64,000 nt of DNA. Source: an uncultured Rhodospirillaceae bacterium. Its GTDB lineage: Bacteria; Pseudomonadota; Alphaproteobacteria; Azospirillales; Azospirillaceae. This document shows positions 43,538-52,602 of the stretch, piece after piece. The DNA is taken from contig CALBDS010000036.1 in assembly GCA_937927415.1 (NCBI GenBank), forward strand, positions 117,687 through 181,686, in the 5' to 3' direction. The notes beneath the pieces are model-generated. The model saw only the letters and a list, made by a program, of their open reading frames with translations, had not been told where the DNA came from and did not search any database. The number at the start of each line of letters is the position of its first letter. Positions within the stretch are counted from its first letter, which is position 1. Made by a program: the position numbers and the translations under genes.

Positions 43538-44302
43538 ATGCACAGCGACCCTCTTTATCCCTCCCACAGTGATATCGACCATCCCGTGACCCGCGACTGG
43601 GCCGGCAGCGATTCCCTGCACAGCCGGACCACGGGCACCATGCCGTGGCTGCGCGCCAACCCGCTGCCGCTGGCGCTGATCGGCGTGGGGATCGGCTGGC
43701 TGGCCCTGTCGGGGACCGGCACCGGCCACCGCATCGCTCGCTCGGCCCGCGAAACCGCCGGCCCGGTCCTGAACGATGCCCGCGAACGGTTGAGCGAGGC
43801 GGCCGAGACCGTCCGCGACACCGCCGCCCACACCTATGAGAAGGCGGGGGAAAGCGTGTCTTCCCTGCGGCGGGCGGCCATGGACATGGCCGAGCGCACC
43901 GGCGCCACCGCCCGCGACTACACCCATCAGGCCAGCCACCGCGGCAGCTCCGCGACCGATGGCTTCTGGGACATGGTGCATGATCATCCGCTGGTCGCCG
44001 GGTTGATGGCCATGGGGCTGGGAGCCGCCATCGGCGCCAGCCTGCCCGCCAGCCGCGTGGAGGACCGTTGGGCCGGCTCCCTTGCCGACGACACCGCCGG
44101 CAAGATCAAGGCGGTGGCCGAGGACGCCCTCGAACGCGGCAGCCGGGCCGCCCGCGCTGCTGCCGAAAGTGCGCGTGAGGAACTGGTGGAAACGGCGGAC
44201 TCCTCCACCACCGCTTCCCCGACACAGACACGCCCGGACATGACACGTCCGGACACGGGTCGGGATATGGGGCGGGACAACCGGGGCACCTCAACGCTCT
44301 GA
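43538..44302 (+). CDS. DUF3618-like membrane protein, stress operon gene 3
   Basis: A 254-residue protein with a first hydrophobic segment (LRANPLPLALIGVGIGWLAL, about residues 38-57) and a long amphipathic helical stretch (RIARSARETAGPVLNDARERL onward). A second short hydrophobic segment follows (DHPLVAGLMAMGLGAAIGASL), then an Ala/Glu-rich helix and a Thr/Asp/Arg-rich tail. NPLPLALIGVGxGWL is typical of DUF3618 proteins, often found with DUF1469 genes. ATG 43538 has AAAGGA upstream and lies 25 nt after the preceding stop. The role is unknown; envelope stress or desiccation protection is inferred from context. Confidence 0.82.
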   Translation: MHSDPLYPSHSDIDHPVTRDWAGSDSLHSRTTGTMPWLRANPLPLALIGVGIGWLALSGTGTGHRIARSARETAGPVLNDARERLSEAAETVRDTAAHTYEKAGESVSSLRRAAMDMAERTGATARDYTHQASHRGSSATDGFWDMVHDHPLVAGLMAMGLGAAIGASLPASRVEDRWAGSLADDTAGKIKAVAEDALERGSRAARAAAESAREELVETADSSTTASPTQTRPDMTRPDTGRDMGRDNRGTSTL

Positions 44303-44326
44303 GTCAGCCATCGCCCCAGACTGCGG

Positions 44327-44360
44327 AACCGGCCCCACCCCCACGGGTGGGGCCGGTTTT
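44327..44360 (+). terminator. Intrinsic terminator of the stress operon
   Basis: Perfect 14-bp stem (AACCGGCCCCACCC and complement) with a 4-nt loop and TTTT after it. It ends the stress operon before sufR. Confidence 0.88.
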
Positions 44361-44458
44361 GGTGTGTCCAGACTGCGACAAAATGTCTCATTACCCGACT
44401 GGAGCGGCCGGTTTTTAAATGCCCTAGCATTTCAGGCGGATTTGAGCGCGGGTTTCCC

Positions 44459-44510
44459 TTGACTTTCGGCCAGGGTGGGTCACCTAATCAGAACCGAAAC
44501 AGTCCTGATT
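44459..44510 (+). promoter_or_regulatory. suf operon promoter region with inverted repeat
   Basis: TTGACT (44459-44464) is a -35 candidate, with a poor -10 at CCTAAT/CTAATC 18-19 nt later. Overlapping the likely start is an inverted repeat AATCAG-13 bp-CTGATT (44486-44510), 25 bp in all and just before the sufR ATG. The place fits an operator for autoregulation by the Rrf2 protein. Confidence 0.45.
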
Positions 44511-44524
44511 GACGCGCACACCCC

Positions 44525-44989
44525 ATGATCCGCCTCAGCAAGCTCACCGATTACGCCATCGTGGTGATGAGCGAGATGGCCCGGCGCCTGGACACGGTTC
44601 ACACCGTGGCCCAGTTGGCCGACCGGACCGGCGTGCCCGCCCCGACGGTGGCCAAGCTGATGAAATCGCTGACCCCGGCGGGGCTGATGGTGTCCCACCG
44701 CGGGGCTGCGGGGGGTTATGCCCTGTCGCGCCCGGCGGAGTCCATCACCATCGCCGACATCGTGGTGGCGCTGGATGGTCCCATCGCGCTGACCGCCTGC
44801 GTCGATGGCGCGGAAGAAGCGTGCGGGGTGGAGCGTCTGTGCCCCATGCGCGGCAATTGGGAAAAGATCAACACCGCCATCCGCGGCGCGCTGGAACAGG
44901 TGTCGCTGGCCGACATGATGGCCCCGCCGGTCTGGCTGCCGCCCGTGGATGCGCCCCGCCCGGCCACCACGCCGCCACCGCCCGGCTGA
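44525..44989 (+). CDS. sufR: Rrf2-family SUF operon regulator
   Basis: Iron-sulfur-cluster-sensing repressor of the Rrf2 family. The 154-residue protein begins [20 protein letters not shown], with the winged helix-turn-helix in [23 protein letters not shown] and wing [11 protein letters not shown]. The cluster-binding cysteines are at [19 protein letters not shown], the three-Cys pattern of this family. The tail is Pro-rich. It is first in the suf operon and probably controls it. This is the Rrf2-type SUF regulator, not the ArsR-like cyanobacterial SufR of the same name. Confidence 0.9.
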   Translation: MIRLSKLTDYAIVVMSEMARRLDTVHTVAQLADRTGVPAPTVAKLMKSLTPAGLMVSHRGAAGGYALSRPAESITIADIVVALDGPIALTACVDGAEEACGVERLCPMRGNWEKINTAIRGALEQVSLADMMAPPVWLPPVDAPRPATTPPPPG

Positions 44990-45056
44990 GGTTTTCATCA
45001 GCACACGGCCCCACCGAATTCCCCGGACAACGCCTTCTCAGGAGCTTCGTAAGACC

Positions 45057-46541
<1,485 letters not shown>

Positions 46542-46551
46542 GGGGGCCGAG

Positions 46552-47016
46552 ATGAGCGACCGTCTCCACGACACCGACTTCTACGCCTGGACGCAGGAGC
46601 AGGCCACCCGCCTGCGCCGTGCCGCGACGGAGCGTGTGAACGCCGATGTCGATTGGGAAAACATCGCCGAGGAAATCGAAAGCATGGGCCGCAGCGACAA
46701 GCGGGAGATTGAAAGCCGCTTGGAAGAACTGCTGCTCCATCTGGCGAAGCTGGCGTGGTGCGCGGATGAAAATCCGCGCCGCGGCTGGCGCCTGTCGGTC
46801 GTCAAGCAACGCACCGGCATCGCCCGGCGGACCGGCGAAAGCCCCAGCCTGCGCGGTTACCCCGCCCAAGCCCTGCCCGGCTGCTGGGACGATGCCCGGC
46901 GGCAGGCGGAGGCCGACCTGAACCTGCCCGACAACACGCTGCCCGCCACGTGCCCGTGGGATCTGCACAGCCAGATCCTGGCCCCCGACTGGCTGCCCGA
47001 CACCCCCGCCGCCTGA
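46552..47016 (+). CDS. DUF29 family protein inserted in the suf operon
   Basis: A 154-residue DUF29 protein. It starts LHDTDFYAWTQEQATRLRR, then VDWENIAEEIESMGRSDKREIESRLEELLLHLAKL, which are the two hallmarks of the family. DUF29 is common in cyanobacteria and alphaproteobacteria and has no established function. It starts 10 nt after sufB and ends 35 nt before sufC, in the same direction, so it is certainly co-transcribed. It may be a passenger or an unrecognised accessory; nothing in the sequence links it to iron or sulfur (Cys are few and not clustered). Confidence 0.9.
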   Translation: MSDRLHDTDFYAWTQEQATRLRRAATERVNADVDWENIAEEIESMGRSDKREIESRLEELLLHLAKLAWCADENPRRGWRLSVVKQRTGIARRTGESPSLRGYPAQALPGCWDDARRQAEADLNLPDNTLPATCPWDLHSQILAPDWLPDTPAA

Positions 47017-47051
47017 CCGCCGGCCCAAGATCGTTTTTAAGGATAGCGACG

Positions 47052-47804
47052 ATGATCGAAATCAAGAACCTGCACGCCACGGTGGATGGCAAGGAAATCC
47101 TGAAGGGCATCGACCTGACCGTGGGGCCGGGTGAGGTCCATGCCATCATGGGGCCGAACGGGTCGGGCAAAAGCACGCTGTCCTACGTCCTGGCCGGGCG
47201 CGACGGGTACGAGGTGACCGAAGGCTCCGTCACCTATTACGGCAAGGATCTCCTGGCCATGGAGCCGGAGGAGCGCGCGGCGGAAGGGGTGTTCCTGGCC
47301 TTCCAGTACCCGGTGGAAATCCCCGGCGTCGCCAACACCACCTTCCTCAAGTCCGCCATCAACGCCCAGCGCAAGCATCACGGTCAACCGGAACTGGACG
47401 CCATGCAGTTCCTCAAGCTGATCCGCGAAAAGACCAAGGCGCTGGGCATGACCGACGAGATGCTGCGCCGCGCGGTCAACGTCGGTTTTTCGGGCGGTGA
47501 GAAGAAGCGCAATGAGACTCTGCAGATGGCGGTGCTCCAGCCCAAGTTCGCCATCCTGGACGAAACCGACAGCGGCCTGGACATCGACGCCCTGAAGGTT
47601 GTGGCCGAGGGGGTGAACGCGCTGCGCTCGCCCGAACGCTCCATGCTGGTCATCACCCACTACCAGCGCCTGCTGGACTACATCGTCCCCGATTACGTCC
47701 ATGTGCTGGCCCACGGCCGCATCCAGCGGTCGGGCGGCAAGGAACTGGCCCTCGAACTGGAGCAGAAGGGCTACAAGGAATTCGGCGTGGACGAGGCGGC
47801 CTGA
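47052..47804 (+). CDS. sufC: Fe-S cluster assembly ATPase SufC
   Basis: ABC-type ATPase of the SufBC2D complex. The 250-residue protein has Walker A GPNGSGKST (about residues 35-43), the Q loop LAFQYPVEIPGV, the signature FSGGEKKRNE typical of SufC, Walker B AILDETDSGLD and the switch His in VITHYQR. ATG 47052 is used because it begins the conserved IEIKNLHATVDGKEILKG. The next gene sufD starts 3 nt after its stop. Confidence 0.98.
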   Translation: MIEIKNLHATVDGKEILKGIDLTVGPGEVHAIMGPNGSGKSTLSYVLAGRDGYEVTEGSVTYYGKDLLAMEPEERAAEGVFLAFQYPVEIPGVANTTFLKSAINAQRKHHGQPELDAMQFLKLIREKTKALGMTDEMLRRAVNVGFSGGEKKRNETLQMAVLQPKFAILDETDSGLDIDALKVVAEGVNALRSPERSMLVITHYQRLLDYIVPDYVHVLAHGRIQRSGGKELALELEQKGYKEFGVDEAA

Positions 47805-47807
47805 CCC

Positions 47808-49133
47808 ATGACCACCGTGACCGAAACCCCCTCCCCCTATCTCGACCTGATCGACCGGGCCAAGGGCGATCTGCCGGGGGCCGCACTGTCGTGGGTGCGC
47901 GACCTGCGCGCCCAGGGCCGCGCGGGCTTCGCCGCCGCCGGCCTGCCGACCGTCAAGGCGGAGGCGTGGAAGTACACCAACCTGCGCGCGCTGGAGAAGA
48001 TCGCCTTCGAACCGGCGACGGATGCCGCGGCAGCGACCCATTTCGACGTGCTGCCCACCATCCGGGCGGACGGTGCCGCCGGTCCCCGGCTGGTGTTCGT
48101 CGATGGCCGCCTGCGCGCCGACCTGTCGTCGCTGGACGGGCTGCCGGAAGGGGTGAGTCTGACCGGGCTGGCCGCGGGCCTGAGCGGTGACGACGACCTG
48201 CTGGCCGACCATCTGGGCAAGCTGGCGCCGCTCGACCAGTCGTCGCTGGCGGCCCTCAACACCGCGTTCCTGGCCGACGGCCCGGTGTTGCGGGTGTGCC
48301 GCGGGGTGACGGTGGAACCGACGATCGAGCTGGTGTTCGTCACCCTGGGGGCCGGCGACCGCCCGACCGCGTTCCATCCCCGTACCCTGATCGTGGTGGA
48401 ACCCAACGCCAAGGCCACGGTGGTGGAGCATCACGTGGGTCTGGGCACCGGCACCACGCTGGCCAACCATGTGGCGGAGGTGTTCGTCGGCGACGGCGCC
48501 AACCTGGACCATTACAAGGTCCAGCGCGAAGGGGTGGACGCCTATCACATCGCCACCACCGCCGCCCGCATCGGCCGGGATGCCAGCTACATCAACTTCA
48601 TCCTGACGACCGGCGCCCGTCTGGCCCGCAACGAGGTATGGACGGAACTGGCCGGAACCGGGGCCACCTGCCACGTCTCCGGCGGCTATCTGGTGCGGGG
48701 CGAGCAGCACTGTGACACCACCACGGTCATCGACCACGCCGCCCCCCATGGCACCAGCCGCGAGGTCTACAAGGGCGCCATCGACGGCCGCGCGCGGGCG
48801 GTGTTCCAGGGCAAGATCATCGTGCGCCCCGGCGCCCAGAAGACCGACGGGCATCAGTTGAACCGCGCGCTGCTGCTGTCCGACACGGCGGAAATCGACG
48901 CCAAGCCGGAGCTGGAAATCTACGCCGACGATGTGAAGTGCAGCCACGGCGCCACCGCCGGCGAGTTGGACGACACCGCCCTGTTCTATCTGCGCGCCCG
49001 CGGCATCGACCGCGACACCGCGCGCGCGCTGCTGACCGCCGCCTTCGTGGCCGAAGCCATCGACGAAATCCCGGAAGAGCCGGTGCGCACGGCGTTTCAG
49101 GCCATCGTCGATGGCTGGCTGGCCGGCGCGTGA
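47808..49133 (+). CDS. sufD: Fe-S cluster assembly protein SufD
   Basis: SufB paralogue and partner in the SufBC2D scaffold. The 441-residue protein contains KAEAWKYTNLRALEKIAFEP near the N-terminus. The beta-helix middle is GTTLANHVAEVFVGDGANLDHYKVQ, and the C-terminal domain has KCSHGATAGELDDTALFYLRARGIDRD with the conserved His of SufD family members. It is immediately downstream of sufC and followed by sufS after 16 nt. Confidence 0.96.
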   Translation: MTTVTETPSPYLDLIDRAKGDLPGAALSWVRDLRAQGRAGFAAAGLPTVKAEAWKYTNLRALEKIAFEPATDAAAATHFDVLPTIRADGAAGPRLVFVDGRLRADLSSLDGLPEGVSLTGLAAGLSGDDDLLADHLGKLAPLDQSSLAALNTAFLADGPVLRVCRGVTVEPTIELVFVTLGAGDRPTAFHPRTLIVVEPNAKATVVEHHVGLGTGTTLANHVAEVFVGDGANLDHYKVQREGVDAYHIATTAARIGRDASYINFILTTGARLARNEVWTELAGTGATCHVSGGYLVRGEQHCDTTTVIDHAAPHGTSREVYKGAIDGRARAVFQGKIIVRPGAQKTDGHQLNRALLLSDTAEIDAKPELEIYADDVKCSHGATAGELDDTALFYLRARGIDRDTARALLTAAFVAEAIDEIPEEPVRTAFQAIVDGWLAGA

Positions 49134-49149
49134 GGAGGGGTTAAGACCC

Positions 49150-50421
49150 ATGGACCAGATCACTCCCACCCTCGACACACCCCCGGCCTATGACGTGGAC
49201 CGGGTGCGGGCCGATTTCCCCATCCTGACCCGCACCGTCCATGCCCGGAAGGGCAAGCCCGGCAAGCCGCTGGTCTATCTGGACACCGGCGCCAGCGCCC
49301 AGAAGCCGCGCGCCGTCATCGACGCCATGAAAACCTTCATGGAAGAGGATTACGCCAACATCCACCGTGGCGTGCATGTCCTCTCCCAGCGGGCGACCGA
49401 TGCGTTCGAGAACGTGCGGACCAAGGTGGCGCGGTTCCTCAACGCACCATCGCGGGAGGGAATTGTCTTCACCCGCAACGCCACCGAATCCATCAATCTG
49501 GTGGCGGCCAGCTACGGCCAGCGCCTGGGGCCGGGGGACGAGATCGTCCTGTCGGTGATGGAGCACCACGCCAACATCGTGCCGTGGCAGTTGCTCCAGA
49601 TGCAGCGCGGCGTGGACATCAAGGTGGTGCCGGTGGACGCCGACGGCGTGCTGGACCTGGACGCCTACCGCCGCCTGCTGGGGCCGAAGGTCAAGCTGGT
49701 CGCCCTCACCCACTGTTCCAACGTGCTGGGCACCGTCACCCCGGTGAAGGAGATTGCCCGGCTGGCCCACGAGCACGGAATCCCTGTGCTGTTCGACGGG
49801 TCGCAGGCGGTGGTGCACGGCCCGGTGGACGTGGCCGACATCGACGCCGATTTCTACGTCTTTACCGCCCACAAGCTCTATGGTCCCACGGGCCTGGGGG
49901 TTCTGTGGGGCAAACCCGAGATCCTCAAGACCATGCCCCCCTACCAGGGCGGGGGCGACATGATCCAGTCGGTCAGCTTCAAGGGCACCACCTTCAAGGA
50001 ACCGCCCATGCGCTTCGAGCCGGGCACCCCGCCCATCGTCGAGGCCATCGGCCTGGGGGCCGCCATCGACTATGTGGAGGGGCTGGGCCGTGCGGCCATC
50101 GCCGCCCACGAACATGACCTGCTGACCTACGCCACGCAGAAGCTGGCGGCCATCGAAGGGTTGCGGATCATCGGCACGGCACCGGGCAAGGCCGGCATCC
50201 TGTCGTTCGTTATCGACGGCATTCATCCCCACGACATCGGCACGGTGGTCGATCAGTACGGGGTGGCGCTGCGGGTCGGGCAGCATTGCGCCGAACCGCT
50301 GATGGAACATTTCGGCGTCGGTTCCACGGCGCGGGCCTCCTTCGGGCTTTACAACACCCGCGCGGAGGTGGACGTTCTGGCCGAATCGGTCCAGGCGGTG
50401 AAGGAGTTTTTCGGGTCATGA
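49150..50421 (+). CDS. sufS: Cysteine desulfurase SufS
   Basis: Group II PLP-dependent cysteine desulfurase supplying sulfur to the SUF scaffold. In the 423-residue protein, the PLP lysine is Lys242 in FTAHKLYGPTGLG. The active-site Cys380 is in RVGQHCAEPLMEHFG, in the short-loop context of group II enzymes. ATG 49150 has a strong GAGGAGGGG site and gives the usual length. A partner SufE is absent; sufU follows with an ATGA overlap and is expected to be the sulfur acceptor. VFDGSQAVVHGPVD replaces the common DGAQAVPH. Confidence 0.96.
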   Translation: MDQITPTLDTPPAYDVDRVRADFPILTRTVHARKGKPGKPLVYLDTGASAQKPRAVIDAMKTFMEEDYANIHRGVHVLSQRATDAFENVRTKVARFLNAPSREGIVFTRNATESINLVAASYGQRLGPGDEIVLSVMEHHANIVPWQLLQMQRGVDIKVVPVDADGVLDLDAYRRLLGPKVKLVALTHCSNVLGTVTPVKEIARLAHEHGIPVLFDGSQAVVHGPVDVADIDADFYVFTAHKLYGPTGLGVLWGKPEILKTMPPYQGGGDMIQSVSFKGTTFKEPPMRFEPGTPPIVEAIGLGAAIDYVEGLGRAAIAAHEHDLLTYATQKLAAIEGLRIIGTAPGKAGILSFVIDGIHPHDIGTVVDQYGVALRVGQHCAEPLMEHFGVGSTARASFGLYNTRAEVDVLAESVQAVKEFFGS

Positions 50422-50888
50422 TGGACGAACTGCGCGAACTGTACCAGGAAGTGATCCTGGATCATGGCAAGAACCCGCGGAACCTGCGCCACCCCCCGGA
50501 TGCCAACCGGGAAGCGCGGGGGGAAAACCCCATGTGCGGCGACAAATTCACGGTGTACGTCAAGCTGAACGGCGACGGCGTGATCGAGGATTGCGCGTTC
50601 GAAGGGCGCGGCTGCGCCATTTCCACCGCGTCAGCATCGATGATGACCGAGGTGGTGAAGGGCAAGACCGAACAGGAGGCCCACGCCCTGTTCGAAACCT
50701 TCCATGACCTGTGCACCAAGGACGAGCACGAGCATTGCGACCACGGTCCGGTGGACGAGGAAGCCATGGAAAAGCTGATGGTCCTGTCGGGCGTGCGCCA
50801 GTTTCCCGTGCGGGTGAAATGCGCCACCCTGGCCTGGCACGCCATGCAGGCGGCCATCGACGGCCAGGACAAGGCGTCCAGCGAGTGA
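50418..50888 (+). CDS. sufU: SUF system sulfur-transfer/scaffold protein SufU
   Basis: IscU-like protein of the SufU branch, which accepts sulfur from SufS. The 156-residue protein has the three conserved cysteines in NPMCGDKF, GRGCAIS and VKCATLAWHAM, plus the insertion between the second and third that marks SufU (here DLCTKDEHEHCDHGPVD). The insertion is unusually His/Asp/Glu-rich and brings two additional Cys. The start overlaps the sufS stop; the adjacent ATG 50421 would give nearly the same protein. Zinc-dependent activation of SufS is known for Bacillus SufU; it is inferred here. Confidence 0.93.
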   Translation: MMDELRELYQEVILDHGKNPRNLRHPPDANREARGENPMCGDKFTVYVKLNGDGVIEDCAFEGRGCAISTASASMMTEVVKGKTEQEAHALFETFHDLCTKDEHEHCDHGPVDEEAMEKLMVLSGVRQFPVRVKCATLAWHAMQAAIDGQDKASSE

Positions 50889-50898
50889 GGACGATCCC

Positions 50899-51312
50899 AT
50901 GACGACCCCCGACACCGTTTCCCCGCCCGGCGATGCCCCCTCCGCCGATGCTCCGGTGACCGGCACCGACATCGCCGTGGCCGGCAGCCCGCCGCCGTCC
51001 CCCGAAACCGCCCAGTTGATGGAGCGGATCCTTGAGGCGCTGAAGACCTGCTACGACCCGGAAATCCCGGTGGACATCTGGGAACTGGGCCTGATCTACC
51101 GCGTCGATGTCACCGGCGACGGTGTGGCGGAAATCGACATGACCCTGACCAGCCCCATGTGCCCAGTGGCCGGCGAATTGCCCATACAGGTGCAGAACGC
51201 CGTGTTGACCGTGGAAGGGATCAACGACTGTAAGGTCGAACTGGTGTGGGAGCCGCCATGGAACCCGGAAATGATGTCCGACGTGGCGAAGATCCAACTG
51301 GATATGTTCTGA
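50899..51312 (+). CDS. sufT: SUF system maturation factor SufT (DUF59/MIP18 family)
   Basis: A 137-residue protein of the MIP18/DUF59 family, auxiliary factor for Fe-S maturation. After a disordered Pro/Ala-rich N-terminus of about 38 residues, the domain reads LEALKTCYDPEIPVDIWELGLIYRVDV, then MTLTSPMCPVAGELP with the conserved Cys, and ends VWEPPWNPEMMSDVAKIQLDMF. It lies 10 nt after sufU. Confidence 0.94.
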   Translation: MTTPDTVSPPGDAPSADAPVTGTDIAVAGSPPPSPETAQLMERILEALKTCYDPEIPVDIWELGLIYRVDVTGDGVAEIDMTLTSPMCPVAGELPIQVQNAVLTVEGINDCKVELVWEPPWNPEMMSDVAKIQLDMF

Positions 51313-51328
51313 CGGGAGACGTGACCGA

Positions 51329-51664
51329 ATGAGCACCCCTGCCCTGACCCTGACCGACGCTGCCGCCGACCGCATCCGCGACCTGATGGCCAAGGCTTCG
51401 GAGGACATGATCGGCCTGCGCATCGGCGTGAAGGCCCGCGGCTGTTCCGGCCTCAGCTACGACGTGCAATACGCATCGGAAAAGCTGAAATTCGACGAGG
51501 TGGTGGAGGACAAGGGCGTCACCGTCCTGATCGACCCCGCCGCCGTGATGTTCCTGATCGGCAGCACCATGGATTATCAGGACGACAAGTTCCACACCGG
51601 CTTCACCTTCACCAACCCCAATGAAAAGGGCCGGTGCGGCTGCGGCGAGAGCTTTCACGTCTGA
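51329..51664 (+). CDS. sufA: A-type Fe-S carrier SufA/IscA
   Basis: A-type carrier of 111 residues delivering Fe-S clusters to target proteins. The three cluster-binding cysteines are in KARGCSGLSYD and the C-terminal GRCGCGESF. The start LTLTDAAADRIRDLM is typical. Last gene of the suf operon, followed by an intrinsic terminator 20 nt after the stop. Confidence 0.95.
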   Translation: MSTPALTLTDAAADRIRDLMAKASEDMIGLRIGVKARGCSGLSYDVQYASEKLKFDEVVEDKGVTVLIDPAAVMFLIGSTMDYQDDKFHTGFTFTNPNEKGRCGCGESFHV

Positions 51665-51684
51665 TAACCGTTGTTTCCCGAACG

Positions 51685-51717
51685 CGCCCCCTTTTCCGCC
51701 GGATCAGGGGGCGTTTT
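51685..51717 (+). terminator. Intrinsic terminator of the suf operon
   Basis: CGCCCCC and GGGGGCG arms around a 15-nt loop, followed by TTTTCGTTT. It lies between sufA and the convergent GntR gene. Confidence 0.8.
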
Positions 51718-51738
51718 CGTTTCAGCCGACCTTAAGTT

Positions 51739-52440
51739 TCAGCCGACCGCGATCCCGAACCAGCTTCCGTCCCGGATGCCGTTGGCAAGCTGATCGACGG
51801 TGCAGCCGATGTGATGGGCCAGCATCGCCGCCGCCCGTTCCGGGTCGCGGGCCAGGGCCGCTTCGTACAGCGCCAGATGTTCGGCGTGCACGTCGCGGGG
51901 CGACGACCGCCCCAGCAGCGACAGGCGGCGGTACCGCTGGTGCTGCTTGTAGAGCCGCTCGTTGAACCGCATCAGCCGCCGCAGCGGGCAGGCGGCCCCC
52001 AGGGCGGCGTGGAACGCCTCGTTGCACTGTTCCCAGCGGTCGAGAAAATCGCGGGGGTTTTGGGCCAGCAGCGGTTCCACCGCCGACAGGGCGGCGAAGG
52101 TGCTGCGGACCCCCTCCTCCCACGCCGCATCGCCGGCGGTGATCGACTGGCGCAACACCTCGGTTTCGATGACGATGCGCGAGGCGGTCAGATCCTTGAG
52201 ATCGACCAGCGACACCGGCGTCACCCGCAGCATCGACGGGTCTTCCAGCGTCGCCAGACCGTCGGAGGCCAGCCGGATCACCGCCTCGCGGATTTCGGCG
52301 GCGGGCACGGCGCGCTGCACCGCCAGTTCCTGCAGGTCGATGCGGGAGCCGGGGGCCAGCCGTCCGGACAGGATTTCCCCCTCGATCCAGTCGCTGGTCG
52401 ATTGAACGCCGGTCTCAGGAGTCATGGTCAGATGGGGCAT
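51739..52440 (-). CDS. GntR-family transcriptional regulator (FCD type)
   Basis: A 233-residue regulator of the FadR/FCD subfamily. The N-terminal winged helix runs from IEGEILSGRLAPGSRIDLQELAV to REAVIRLASDGLATLED. The C-terminal all-helical FCD domain contains the conserved metal-ligand pattern around EAFHAALGAACP and the two downstream His of HAEHLALYEAALARD and MLAHHIG. The effector is probably a small carboxylate. The wing and recognition helix (VPAAEIREAVIRL) deviate from the usual VSRTPVREAL. Start ATG 52440 or 52425. Monocistronic; no neighbouring catabolic gene reveals the target. Confidence 0.9.
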   Translation of the reverse strand: MPHLTMTPETGVQSTSDWIEGEILSGRLAPGSRIDLQELAVQRAVPAAEIREAVIRLASDGLATLEDPSMLRVTPVSLVDLKDLTASRIVIETEVLRQSITAGDAAWEEGVRSTFAALSAVEPLLAQNPRDFLDRWEQCNEAFHAALGAACPLRRLMRFNERLYKQHQRYRRLSLLGRSSPRDVHAEHLALYEAALARDPERAAAMLAHHIGCTVDQLANGIRDGSWFGIAVG

Positions 52441-52602
52441 CGGCAGGCGTCGGCAAGCGTCATTTCACGATGCCTCAAAGTATTGCGGGTCGATGGGAAG
52501 GGCAACCGTTCGATCGTCACAGGGGGGCGGGCACCCGCAGGGAAAACACGTTGCCGCCGTCATTCATCCCGGCGCCACAGCGGCCGAACGGGTCCGGCGG
52601 GA

